Assembly (NCBI GenBank): GCA_020152595.1
Contig: JAIGNY010001253.1
Coordinates: forward strand, 631,001 to 695,000
Direction of reading: 5' to 3'
Source: Chiridota heheva
Lineage: Eukaryota > Echinodermata > Holothuroidea > Apodida > Chiridotidae
Length of the DNA stretch: 64,000 nt
The translations under genes were made by a program, and so were the position numbers. Below, in pieces: positions 60,601 to 64,000 of the stretch. Below the pieces are notes generated by a model, which saw only the letters and a list, made by a program, of their open reading frames with translations, did not search any database and was not told the DNA's origin. Numbering within the stretch: position 1 is the first letter of the stretch; each line of letters begins with the position of its first letter.

Positions 60601-62997
60601 TGCACCTGCAGTGAAATTTGTTTACTATCAATGTCAGATTATCACCATAGAAAGTGAGGTGAAGTGTGTGCATTGTAGAAAGAAGAAATCCCTGGTGTGA
60701 TTGCTGGATTGTGGTTTCTGTTGTGAGCAATACTAGACCCTACCCCCCCCCCACCCCCATCTCCCCCTCTCTCCCCCTTATCCCCTGACAGTTTTGTTGG
60801 GGCTTAAGACTGAAAAGGTATTGCGAGGTTTAAACTTAATGTTATGTTGTTTATTCTTTTTAACCTATGCCTTCAGACATAGTAGATTCTCAACCCATAT
60901 TTAGAAAAGCCAACTGCAGATAATTTTAGTGATTATTTTTAGCTGTTAGGTTCAACTTGAAGATAATGTCACTAGCTACTCCTGTATTGCATTTATTTAT
61001 TCAAAGGACCTCAAAGTTTGCATAACCATATTGCTGCAACTTCAGGTAATTTTCTTGGAATTGAAAATTGCTCCATCTGAAATTCAAATGTCTTTTGTAT
61101 TCACATTTACCCCACAGCTCACTGTAGGAAGTTTGTGTTGGGGAAGAAACAAAACTCTGTAAAAACAAGTATAACACTTTTCTCCAATACTGTTACAATG
61201 GATCACATTTAGATTAATAAATTTCACATTTCATTCTTTCTGTTATTTATGTTTTTCTCTTTAGTGTTATCAAGAGCTGATGTCATTGACGCAAGTGTGG
61301 GCGACATTGACATCAGGTCAGAGACAAGCACAAATGCTTCAGAGAGTGAGGGCAGTGTTACTCATTACTCGGCATCTGCATGTAAGTCACGTTAGGCTCT
61401 CTTATTTCCATTCAATCATGCTTTATGTCTGATTTGTGTGACTGAATCTTTGAAGTAGATTTTTCCTTATTCTTCTTTTCAATTTCAAAATCATTCATTT
61501 ATTTTTATCCAATGTTGGTAACAAGTTACTTAGTTAAATACATGCTAAAGCCATGAAGGCCCATCAGGCTGGTGCTTATCCCTGGTTTCCTTGGCATACG
61601 TGGATGAGAGTACATGACTCAACCTGGACAGGATGCCAGTCCATCCATACTAGAGCCATGAAGGCCCATCAGGCTGGGGCTTATCCCAGTTTCCTTGGCA
61701 TAAGTTGATGAGAGCACATGACTTCCCCTGGACAGGATGCCAGTCCATCCATACTAGAGCCATGAAGGCCCATCAGGCTGGTGCTTATCCCTGGTTTCCT
61801 TGGCGTAAGTGGATGAGAGCACATGACTCAACCTGGACAGGATGCCAGTCCATCCATACTAGAGCCATGAAGGCCCATCCGGCTGGTGCTTATCCCTGGT
61901 TTCCTTGGTGTAAGCGGATGAGAGCACATGACTTAACCTGGACAGGGCGCCAGTCCATCCATACTAGAGCCATGAAGGCCCATCAGGCTGGTGCTTATCC
62001 CTGGTTTCCTTGGCATACGTGGATAAGAGTACATGACTCAACCTGGACAGGATGCCAGTCCATCCATACTAGAGCCATGAAGGCCCATCAGGCTGGTGCT
62101 TATGCCCTGGTTTCCTTGGTGTAGGCAGATGAGAGCACATGACTCCCCCTGGACAGGACGCCAGTCCATCCATACTAGAGCCATGAAGGCCCATCAGGCT
62201 GGTGCTTATCCCTGGTTTCCTTGGCATAAGCGGATGAGAGCACATGACTTAACCTGGACAGGATGCCAGTCCATCCATACTTAGAGCATGAAGGCCCATC
62301 AGGCTGGTGCATATCCCTGGTTTCCTTGGCATAAGTGGATGAGAGCGCATGACTCAACTTGGACAGGATGCCAGTCCATCCATACTAGAGCCATGAAGGC
62401 CCATCAGGCTGGTGCTTATGCCCTGGTTTCCTTGGCATAAGTGGATGAAAGCACATGACTCACCCTGGACAGGACACCAGTCCGTCCATACTAGAGCCAT
62501 GAAGGCCCATCAGGCTGGTGCATATCCCTGGTTTCCTTGGTGTAAGCGGATGCGAGCACATGACTTGGCAGGACCTCAGTCCATTGCAGGTTAAATCCCC
62601 AGCAGTTCTGGTACTCATTTACTGCTGAATAGAATTGAGCAAGTAGAGTAAAGTGTCTTGCTCAAGGACAAAATGCAGTGCTTGCAGGAGTCAAACCTGG
62701 TACATTTTGCTGATGAGCATGGCTCCTATTCTACTGAGCCACTGCACCTCTTATGTTGGTAAGAAGCTTCAACTGCATTTTTGGACGATATGAATTTGTC
62801 CATGATGAAATATTGCAGTTTTTAAACCTGTTTTCAGATCTTTTATTTTAAGTTTTGAGTTTCGTTTTTCAGTTTCAGTTTCCAGTTTCGAGCAAGGAGC
62901 CTCAGATCTGCTTGGCAAAAGACAATCATCCCCCAGCCTCAAATCAAGAAACCATGTAAGAAGCCTTCAGAAACGAGTTTCAACATTGCAACAGCAG
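15615..62997 (+). CDS. CNTLN: Centlein, N-terminal 896 residues (26 exons, 3' end outside window)
   Basis: Centlein is a long coiled-coil centrosomal protein. In vertebrates it sits at the proximal ends of centrioles, bridges C-Nap1 and CEP68 in the centrosome linker, and is used in the sperm head-tail junction. Exons: 15615-15675, 16574-16638, 17272-17360, 20438-20522, 22180-22223, 23566-23713, 26447-26528, 28766-28869, 32252-32308, 32570-32667, 32809-32918, 39572-39624, 42190-42359, 43594-43654, 44539-44715, 46405-46523, 48455-48577, 50229-50329, 51368-51474, 52231-52319, 53713-53878, 55249-55340, 56573-56699, 59703-59825, 61265-61381, 62879-62997. All introns are GT-AG and phases join throughout, except for one missing base in exon 24. 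Identification rests on colinear blocks I know from vertebrate centlein: DFVWSLWKRLQ (residues about 45-55), DRKVLEIL, SLSPQRSR, EDSDAVWNEL, MNLEEELDRLKV and SIEKMSHIF. The rest is mostly charged heptad coiled coil. Vertebrate centlein is about 1400 residues, so roughly the last third is missing here. The N-terminus is shorter than in mammals. Confidence 0.93.
16574..16638 (+). CDS. CNTLN: Centlein exon 2
   Basis: Residues 21-42, between a ttttag acceptor and a gtaagg donor. The segment is an amphipathic helix (AKLRAENQALSEELSQCQ) that leads directly into the conserved tryptophan motif of exon 3. In vertebrate centlein a similar leucine-rich helix occupies the same place. Confidence 0.88.
16755..17095 (-). 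mobile_element. RTE-clade LINE 3' end
   Basis: The - strand reads KLRWLGHASRSAALTKTILQ, GTLPGSRKRGCQRKRWEDN and IKEWTGFEHLQ, the C-terminal signature of RTE retrotransposons. 5' truncated, lying in centlein intron 2. Confidence 0.8.
17272..17360 (+). CDS. CNTLN: Centlein exon 3, conserved Trp motif
   Basis: Residues 43-72, with the diagnostic DKDFVWSLWKRLQVANPD followed by VSQAISLVLQR. This is the best-conserved block of centlein and the strongest single piece of evidence for the gene's identity. Acceptor ccaaag, donor gtaggc, ending in phase 2. Confidence 0.93.
17743..18590. mobile_element. MITE interrupted by minisatellite element, copy 2
   Basis: The outer sequence (17743-17796 and 18520-about 18590) matches the 109-bp MITE at 39918. 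The inner part (about 17800-18515) is the 19/24-bp minisatellite family, here as about 20 very regular 19-bp units (18040-18420) with the family flanks gatagctaggatgagact and gggtcatatgatatgggtgt. A 26-bp stretch is present on both sides. Confidence 0.65.
18600..19680. other. Intron 3 spacer, nothing seen
   Basis: AT-rich intronic sequence without recognised exon, tandem array or element ends. Confidence 0.4.
19683..20197 (-). mobile_element. Short THAP-containing DNA element, copy 1
   Basis: From 20065 the - strand reads MPEPCCTIGCTNR, then KTFFRFLSDPDQRSKWVLAV: the CxxxC start, the aromatic-R-F core and the invariant Trp of a THAP zinc finger. The closing ICSEH motif follows after a frame break near 19910. 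The flanks match the copies at 30.7 and 41.5 kb. No transposase follows. Confidence 0.7.
20438..20522 (+). CDS. CNTLN: Centlein exon 4
   Basis: Residues 72-100. The segment KTEMKDRKVLEILHIKDDRI matches the basic helix that follows the Trp motif in vertebrate centlein. Acceptor atatcag, donor gtaaga, ending in phase 0. Confidence 0.92.
20806..20952. repeat. 31-bp tandem repeat
   Basis: About 5 copies of GAAATTGTTATGGAAATAATTTTT with alternating attgtt/atgtta variants, giving a 62-bp higher period. Centlein intron 4. Confidence 0.8.
22180..22223 (+). CDS. CNTLN: Centlein exon 5 (44 bp)
   Basis: Residues 101-115, LEREHEEESVKLKE, a short coiled-coil exon between a ctttaaag acceptor and a gtaaat donor. 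It is assigned by phase continuity (phase 0 in, phase 2 out) and heptad composition. Confidence 0.8.
22887..23118. repeat. 115-bp tandem duplication
   Basis: Two copies of a segment beginning catgtgagact(c/t)cagctat and ending gatgagaaaattgat. Intron 5, upstream of exon 6. Confidence 0.8.
23566..23713 (+). CDS. CNTLN: Centlein exon 6 with 7-residue internal repeats
   Basis: Residues 115-164. The exon contains four near-identical heptads of the form (V/T)(A/S)EK(E/D)(S/K)L, for example ESLTSEKESLTSEKDKL, a coding tandem repeat with the 21-bp period expected for a coiled coil. Acceptor attcag, donor gtaaga. Confidence 0.88.
23959..24951. repeat. 32-bp satellite, about 31 copies
   Basis: Unit CCATGGGCTAGTATT followed by (G/A)TGATTGAAAAGATAAA. 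Very homogeneous apart from a recurrent g/a variant. Starts about 250 bp after exon 6, in intron 6. Confidence 0.95.
25079..25656. mobile_element. TTAA-flanked MITE, family A copy 1
   Basis: Starts AGAAGACATAAAATCT and ends GACTTTATGTCTCCT, with TTAA at 25075-25078 and 25657-25660. The interior matches 40040-40648. Non-coding. Confidence 0.75.
25806..26030. repeat. Dispersed repeat shared with 59876-60200
   Basis: Both regions contain ctctaataagcg and acattttttgactgat; element class unknown. Confidence 0.5.
26447..26528 (+). CDS. CNTLN: Centlein exon 7
   Basis: Residues 165-192, FEESTRDLKYQVTEKHQECE and onward, charged coiled coil. Acceptor tgtcag, donor gtgagt, ending in phase 1. Confidence 0.87.
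27780..28163. repeat. 20-bp satellite block 1 (19 copies)
   Basis: Unit GACATGTCTGACCATTGCAG. The first 15 copies are essentially identical, followed by a diverged group (gacatatata, aacatgtctg, gacgtgtctg). Each regular unit contains GGACATGTCT. Intron 7. Confidence 0.97.
28164..28249. repeat. 86-bp spacer duplicated from 27695-27779
   Basis: Non-repetitive stretch beginning ttttcaactttaatttctt and ending catacaaaatg, nearly identical to the DNA preceding block 1. A whole spacer-plus-array segment was therefore duplicated. Confidence 0.85.
28250..28708. repeat. 20-bp satellite block 2 (about 23 copies)
   Basis: Same unit as block 1, including a second copy of its gacatatata/aacatgtctg variant pair. 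More diverged toward exon 8 (cattacag variants, one short unit). Confidence 0.95.
28766..28869 (+). CDS. CNTLN: Centlein exon 8
   Basis: Residues 192-226, with QLDSYSVSVQESREELDRSD and ending HLLAKIK. Acceptor ttacatag, donor gtatgc. The acceptor lies only about 57 bp downstream of a large 20-bp tandem array. Confidence 0.88.
28921..29187 (-). mobile_element. tRNA-derived SINE (tail region founds the satellites)
   Basis: The - strand starts gtgcagtggttaaggggtca (A-box region), has a B-box-like GTTTCGATTCC, then ccttgagcaaggcat, and a 3' part with atggactggtgtcctgtcc and cagggaataagcaccggcc. The same family occurs at 33755, 41375 and 62580. Confidence 0.75.
29335..30155. repeat. About 52-bp diverged tandem repeat, roughly 16 copies
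   Basis: Unit TTGAATAATGATATATGG, then TTAGTAACTGGGATTAACAA, then GTACCATCTAAAAA, with indels. Intron 8. Confidence 0.9.
30700..31258 (+). mobile_element. Short THAP-containing DNA element, copy 2
   Basis: From 30812: PNSCCAIGCTNRRVPGNKK, SRFPSDP, a stop, then RSKWVSAVRR, and in another frame RICSEHF. These are the landmarks of a C2CH THAP domain in broken frames. A downstream non-coding part (gaactggtactggtaggtta) and an agagtcacgtgatga end are shared with copies 1 and 3. Confidence 0.7.
32252..32308 (+). CDS. CNTLN: Centlein exon 9 (57 bp)
   Basis: Residues 227-245, ELEVDLARIGKTAERAANE, a phase 0-0 exon that could be skipped without a frameshift. Acceptor cataatag, donor gtcagt. Confidence 0.82.
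32570..32667 (+). CDS. CNTLN: Centlein exon 10
   Basis: Residues 246-278, HEFSDIELEETKKQRDQWKE and onward. Acceptor ttctcag, donor gtcagc, ending in phase 2. Highly charged coiled coil. Confidence 0.86.
32809..32918 (+). CDS. CNTLN: Centlein exon 11
   Basis: Residues 278-315, KKFVEMKKNYQKTVEQTTEQ then LQVITQLQSLQSETQT. The QLQ..ETQ part aligns with the segment before the VLRNQED block of vertebrate centlein. Acceptor gttttag, donor gtaggt. It precedes the longest intron, 6.65 kb. Confidence 0.87.
32922..33047. repeat. 67-bp tandem duplication at the exon 11 donor
   Basis: Two copies of gtatcacctgactacagtga through gtgttgcaa(t/a)ctaa directly after the splice donor. Confidence 0.8.
33151..33300. 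repeat. Microsatellites
   Basis: A (CATAA)n run at about 33151-33171 and an (AATC)n run at about 33257-33300. Confidence 0.85.
33755..33990 (+). mobile_element. tRNA-derived SINE running into the 83-bp array
   Basis: A-box-like TAGCCCAGTGG and B-box-like GGTTAGATTCC, then the SINE body and tail (atggattggtattccgtcaa, caggggatacccaccagccc). The last part is the first unit of the following satellite. Confidence 0.7.
33945..39519. repeat. 83-bp satellite, about 67 copies (5.6 kb)
   Basis: Unit in pieces: CCCAAATGACCAATATGTAT, CCTTTCAATATCAATTGTCT, ACTGCTCACTGCTTGTACTA, AGGTAACAGGGGATACCCAC, CGG. Highly homogeneous, with a scrambled stretch near 35460-36260 and 37190-37240 containing truncated units. 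It fills most of centlein intron 11 and stops about 50 bp before exon 12. Confidence 0.97.
39572..39624 (+). CDS. CNTLN: Centlein exon 12 (53 bp)
   Basis: Residues 315-332, ILKTQENAHVIEASNYLA, which resembles the VLRNQEDVHTAES block of vertebrate centlein. Acceptor ccttctag lies about 50 bp after the end of the 83-bp satellite array; donor gtgagt. Confidence 0.85.
39918..40026. mobile_element. 109-bp MITE
   Basis: Terminal inverted repeats TTAATCCTTACTCTACCA and TGGTAGAGTAAGGGTTAA (17/18 matched). The interior has gaaaatgtgctcgggagg, as in the interrupted copy at 17743. Confidence 0.8.
40040..40648. mobile_element. TTAA-type MITE, family A copy 2
   Basis: Perfect 18-bp terminal inverted repeat AGGAGACATAAAGTCTGA, interior colinear with 25079-25656. 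The flanking tetranucleotides (TCAA, TAAA) look like decayed TTAA. Confidence 0.8.
41375..42125 (-). mobile_element. SINE interrupted by THAP element
   Basis: The two ends (41375-41465 and 41990-42125) together make one SINE of the 28921 family: gatgccagtctat on the left, caggtactcctcagcagtgc and a tRNA-like head on the right. Confidence 0.65.
41466..41994 (+). mobile_element. Short THAP-containing DNA element, copy 3, nested in a SINE
   Basis: AIGCTNRCVRRNKRHF, a Trp region and RICSEHFISSM mark a broken THAP domain. The ends are aagggtctttcagctgacgt and agagtcacgtgatgaaatcc. TCTAT occurs on both sides and may be the target duplication. Confidence 0.65.
42190..42359 (+). CDS. CNTLN: Centlein exon 13
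   Basis: Residues 333-389. It begins MNKELQARFEAVQESEQNLQ and ends with a less helical TEAAVQTTELTDKNIESPWT. Acceptor gaccttag, donor gtgtgg, ending in phase 2. Confidence 0.88.
42590..42775. repeat. Diverged tandem repeat, about 20 bp
   Basis: Repeated (g)ttaaaaagttatcatcatt(t)(c)tg units after exon 13. Confidence 0.65.
43594..43654 (+). CDS. CNTLN: Centlein exon 14 (61 bp)
   Basis: Residues 389-409, FSKQSNIVIDSDVAMKHDIS. Low-complexity linker between coiled coils, assigned by phase and splice sites (ttcacag, gtatgt). Confidence 0.8.
43655..44400. other. Intron 14, nothing seen
   Basis: AT-rich, no repeat family recognised. Confidence 0.35.
44405..44525. repeat. AT-rich tandem repeat at exon 15 acceptor
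   Basis: About six copies of ATATTTAATTTGAATATTC immediately before the acceptor of exon 15. Confidence 0.8.
44539..44715 (+). CDS. CNTLN: Centlein exon 15, SLSP segment
   Basis: Residues 410-468. KRRRTKSLSPQRSRALF matches the Arg-rich SRSLSPKSSF motif of vertebrate centlein, a likely phosphorylated linker. An acidic stretch GDDEDEP and a basic helix RRKLKDLKKLLRLK follow. Acceptor ttaatag, donor gttggt. Confidence 0.9.
45079..45641. mobile_element. TTAA-flanked MITE, family B
   Basis: About 47-bp imperfect inverted ends beginning AGGAATATTCCCAT, with exact TTAA at 45075-45078 and 45642-45645. Related ends appear near 21970, 53935 and 55905. Confidence 0.85.
45960..46315 (+). mobile_element. 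Two tandem LINE 3' tails
   Basis: Both end in gaccctcgttgtcgtggtgc / gttaagcccttatcaaacaa, the 3' end of the element at 46690. Confidence 0.65.
46405..46523 (+). CDS. CNTLN: Centlein exon 16
   Basis: Residues 469-508. LQSAYNVVKEQIQTYEQHSG corresponds to the NYRAVKEQLKQWEEGSG block of vertebrate centlein. Acceptor catttaag, donor gtgaga, ending in phase 2. Confidence 0.91.
46690..47107 (+). mobile_element. I/Nimb-like LINE 3' end
   Basis: Reads HHVLLACPLYNLSRASLAPH, then IAEFFQKNPPNKIISFLHHA and LYNHI stop. The HxxxxCPxY motif is the C-terminal mark of this group. The element ends with a polypyrimidine 3' UTR and a CAAA-rich tail. Confidence 0.75.
47645..47800. repeat. Tandem repeat with GGGAATTTCC-like units
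   Basis: About eight units of 17-22 bp (gaaatgtagggaatttctt). GGGAATTTCC occurs exactly at 47657 and 47751, with one-base variants between. Intron 16. Confidence 0.8.
48455..48577 (+). CDS. CNTLN: Centlein exon 17, DSDAVWNEL block
   Basis: Residues 508-549. The phase from exon 16 requires the acceptor aatgtag at 48451-48454 rather than the closer ttgcag. This gives KKKKVTYRADPRLLQ then KEDSDAVWNELTYYKQ, matching RADPQQLRQEDSDAVWNEL of vertebrates. Donor gtcagt, ending in phase 2. Confidence 0.92.
48580..50228. other. Intron 17, no feature seen
   Basis: No exon or recognised repeat. 49060-49630 has a weak symmetry (tgcccctatggtgg and ttatggtgggtgt) that could be element ends, but I could not define it. 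Confidence 0.35.
50229..50329 (+). CDS. CNTLN: Centlein exon 18
   Basis: Residues 549-583, MNLEEELDRLKVQTASDACT then IEDLALCLQEDKK. This closely matches MNLEEELDELKV of vertebrate centlein, in the same position after the DSDAVWNEL block. Acceptor ttttcag, donor gtaact. Confidence 0.92.
50713..51195. mobile_element. MITE with about 40-bp inverted ends
   Basis: The left ATGAGAGAGGACTTCAATAG matches the reverse complement of the right end (ATGAAAGAGGACTTTAAAAG). Fragments of the right end occur near 6665-6735 and 13346-13400. The right end stretches to about 170 bp before exon 19. Confidence 0.7.
51368..51474 (+). CDS. CNTLN: Centlein exon 19
   Basis: Residues 583-618, a Lys/Glu-rich helix (MQFQIKKLKEMKKKEEKERD). 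Acceptor attatgcag, donor gtattt, ending in phase 0. Confidence 0.86.
51895..52150 (-). mobile_element. CR1-like LINE remnant
   Basis: The - strand reads LQNNAARIVTKS, then ILTDLCLLPVSYKNQLKISE and LLYKSLNKYGPGLF, the C-terminal RT region of CR1/L2-like LINEs. Different family from 11690. Confidence 0.75.
52231..52319 (+). CDS. CNTLN: Centlein exon 20
   Basis: Residues 619-648, VLHSRQAVEEMEIKVNDLKS and onward. A long pyrimidine tract and ttgtag form the acceptor; donor gtcaga, ending in phase 2. Confidence 0.87.
52735..53435. mobile_element. Possible hAT-like non-autonomous element
   Basis: The ends carry AGTGCTGTCGTGATATGG and, inverted, AGTGATATCATAACATATCG with further tatcg/gcgatat motifs. 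No transposase was seen. Confidence 0.4.
52828..52924. repeat. 17-bp tandem repeat
   Basis: Six copies of AAGAAAACTTACTCACC inside the possible hAT-like element. Confidence 0.9.
53713..53878 (+). CDS. CNTLN: Centlein exon 21
   Basis: Residues 648-703. A coiled coil (SRVEMLQSEVVSLKRKLHHK) ends in a basic/serine stretch KVARRSRSQTSLKE. Acceptor cttcctag, donor gtgagc. Confidence 0.88.
54060..54632. repeat. About 165-bp diverged tandem repeat
   Basis: Two full and one partial copy, each with gtacattcatgtgac, aggacatgggtactg, caaatgagcatgattgg and ttatttgcataacaatgaaa. Confidence 0.75.
55249..55340 (+). CDS. CNTLN: Centlein exon 22
   Basis: Residues 704-734. SIEKMSHIFPNLSYKDWEE matches the SIKVMSNVFENLSKDGWED block of vertebrate centlein, a conserved non-coiled-coil patch. 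Acceptor tttttcag, donor gtgagt, ending in phase 2. Confidence 0.92.
55915..56535 (+). mobile_element. I/Nimb-like LINE 3' end, second family
   Basis: Reads NRREDVFVTCIRLGHSSFTH, PLCPTCNTDLSMKHIFVTC and PLYQNSKF, the same CxxC...HxxxxCPxY C-terminal domain, then a CAAAC-rich tail. Confidence 0.75.
56573..56699 (+). CDS. CNTLN: Centlein exon 23, Arg-rich segment
   Basis: Residues 734-776. SGDDTGRISTGFVTSTP is followed by a very basic RRRPREGARARRRHLR, a disordered positively charged linker. Acceptor gtctacag, donor gtaagt. Confidence 0.87.
56850..57155. mobile_element. Minisatellite-bearing element, short copy
   Basis: The left part has gcataatgcgaacctatgta and atggcgattacgtccttccg. There are only about five 19/24-bp units, then the family right flank. 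Intron 23. Confidence 0.65.
57325..59210. mobile_element. Minisatellite-bearing element, long copy
   Basis: The left part gcataatgcgaagctatgta equals the start of the preceding element. The array (about 57885-59140) is a diverged 19/24-bp repeat on both sides of a gatagctaggatgagact segment. The right flank ends ggtatttaccgttctagttc. The interior 57420-57560 also has a repeated cagaaaaagttaaagtttct motif. Confidence 0.65.
59618..59680. repeat. 21-bp tandem repeat, 3 copies
   Basis: Units of aaaagtaatctgctactgt about 25 bp upstream of the exon 24 acceptor. Confidence 0.75.
59703..59825 (+). CDS. CNTLN: Centlein exon 24 with apparent 1-bp deletion
   Basis: The frame entering from exon 23 reads LSSVQKHLMRMARAYEQNRQ and continues to SLFIK, then meets TGA at 59787-59789. 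One base further on, the frame VNMSTQTDDDNSP stays open to CCAG|gtgagg, and this is the phase exon 25 needs. A single base is therefore missing near 59776-59784. The alternative donor ttg|gtgaac would put exon 25 in a frame that stops at once. This may be an assembly error, a null allele or a real mutation. Confidence 0.75.
60200..61264. other. Intron 24 spacer
   Basis: No exon seen. A C-rich run lies at 60738-60785. The remainder is unremarkable. Confidence 0.35.
61265..61381 (+). CDS. CNTLN: Centlein exon 25
   Basis: Residues 818-857, counting one base restored in exon 24. An acidic/serine-rich linker: LSRADVIDASVGDIDIRSET then NASESEGSVTHYSASA. Acceptor ctctttag, donor gtaagt, ending in phase 1. 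Confidence 0.84.
61548..62580. repeat. 105-bp satellite, about 10 copies, SINE-derived
   Basis: Unit in pieces: AGCCATGAAGGCCCATCAGG, CTGGTGCTTATCCCTGGTTT, CCTTGGCATAAGTGGATGAG, AGCACATGACTCAACCTGGA, CAGGATGCCAGTCCATCCAT, ACTAG. Reverse-complemented, it is the 3' part of the SINE at 28921. Intron 25. Confidence 0.92.
62581..62752 (-). mobile_element. SINE head adjoining the 105-bp array
   Basis: The - strand reads gtgcagtggctcagtagaat (A-box region), GGTTTGACTCC (B-box-like) and ccttgagcaagacac, completing the SINE whose tail is amplified to the left. Confidence 0.75.
62879..62997 (+). CDS. CNTLN: Centlein exon 26 (last exon in window)
   Basis: Residues 857-896. SSFEQGASDLLGKRQ and NHVRSLQKRVSTLQQQ, the latter like the LRERIISLQQQ start of the C-terminal coiled coil in vertebrates. 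Three nested cag acceptors occur here; only the last (62876-62878) gives an open frame. Donor gtaata. No further exon is visible up to 64000. Confidence 0.85.
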
Positions 62998-63539
62998 GTA
63001 ATAGTGGGATACAGACCAGGTGACCTGGAAGGTTGTGGCCAAATCACATCAAATACCACATCTGACCTTATACACAACATAAGAAAATATAGCAAGGCTG
63101 TACCATTACATGTAATGTGGTGCTGTTGGGTAAACAAAGGCTTAGTGTAACAGAATACACATACAATGGCTATGGGTTCCTTTGATATATTTTTGGAATA
63201 TAATTATGATAAAGTATGTATGATTTTAACTGATTACATGATTACATTTTGAATACATCATGGTGATCATTTGTCACCCACCCTTATTCTTGGAAAGTGA
63301 CTCACAATCATCAGTGCACTGGTATTTAACACATAGAGACAAGACAGGTGTCTTGGCTCTAAATAGGCTTATGTGGTAACACCAGAGCATCAAGGCAGGT
63401 CATGGACCAGTGAATCTTCTTTAAGAAGTAGGGTATAAATATAATTAGGAGTAATAAATGAATGAAGAAAATAATCATTCATACACCTATGCTACAATAT
63501 TAGGCAATTGGGCTGTTTTTTTTTATAACTTTTCACTTC

Positions 63540-64000
63540 CCTTCTTCGTGACCGCTGGCAAACCTCATGGGATTTTGAAATTGATAACAAATTCCATGTC
63601 ATCCAGCCCACCATTCTGATTACGTCCACATTACCCGCCTTAGAATAGGTCACACCCACCTCACTCACTCCCACCTCCTTATTGGCTCCCCCTACCCCTC
63701 TGCAACAATTGCCATTGCACCCTCACCGTCCGCCATGTCCTCCTTGCCTGCCCCCTGTACAACCTTCCCAGAGCTTCCCTCTTCCCTCACAACTCAATAG
63801 CCGAGCTCTTCCAGAAAAACCCTCTGGATCAAATTATCTCCTTCCTTCATCATGCTTTCCTCTACAACCATATTTAGTCCTCCTCTCCCACCCCCTCTCT
63901 CTACTTTGGCACCCATGCACCTCCTCTCTTGATCCCAGCTTTCTGGCTTTTAGTCCCCATGTTTCTCTCAGTCTCCCCTATTTTCTTTTCTTCCTACCTC
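63540..64000 (+). mobile_element. I/Nimb-like LINE 3' end, running off the window
   Basis: Reads RLRIGHTHLTHSHLLIGSP, a frameshift, then CTLTVRHVLLACPLYNLPRA and LYNHI stop, closely related to 46690-47107. Confidence 0.75.

Noticed and set aside
61705..62594. 139-residue Trp/His-rich open frame
   Set aside because: It is the 105-bp SINE-derived satellite; the period is a multiple of 3, so the frame stays open.

Overview
The window is eukaryotic genomic DNA from an animal, most likely a marine invertebrate. It has small GT-AG exons separated by 0.1-7 kb AT-rich introns, tRNA-derived SINEs, several clades of non-LTR retrotransposon, TTAA-flanked MITEs and many tandem arrays. A deuterostome (echinoderm- or hemichordate-like) source is my inference from the repeat types and from the presence of centlein; the species is not identifiable by eye. 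Nothing prokaryotic, viral or organellar was seen.

The main gene is on the + strand. Twenty-six coding exons (15615-62997) splice with consistent phase into the first 896 residues of a coiled-coil protein that I recognise as centlein (CNTLN), a centrosome-linker protein. The 3' end lies beyond base 64000. Exon 24 carries an apparent 1-bp deletion.

On the - strand, 4813-9363 holds the 3' part of a second multi-exon gene that I could not name. It ends in a Gln-rich then Lys/Arg-rich tail. Its 5' end is unresolved, and it points away from centlein.

Layout: 1-4800 has MITE fragments and a 19/24-bp minisatellite element. 4813-9363 is the - strand gene with an 18-bp array in an intron. 9.7-13 kb holds two LINE remnants, one with an inverted copy of its 3' tail. 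15.0-15.4 kb is a 16-bp array just upstream of centlein. From 15.6 kb to the end is centlein, whose introns hold, in order: a 19-bp array and THAP element (intron 3), 31-bp (intron 4), 32-bp (intron 6), 20-bp (intron 7), about 52-bp (intron 8), a 5.6-kb 83-bp array (intron 11), LINE tails and a roughly 18-bp array (intron 16), 17-bp (intron 20), the 19/24-bp element again (intron 23) and a 105-bp array (intron 25).

Three observations deserve most attention. The 83-bp and 105-bp arrays both appear to be amplified from the 3' part of one SINE family. The 20-bp array repeats a perfect p53-family half-site about 36 times next to exon 8. A dispersed short element, present three times, keeps a broken THAP zinc-finger exon.
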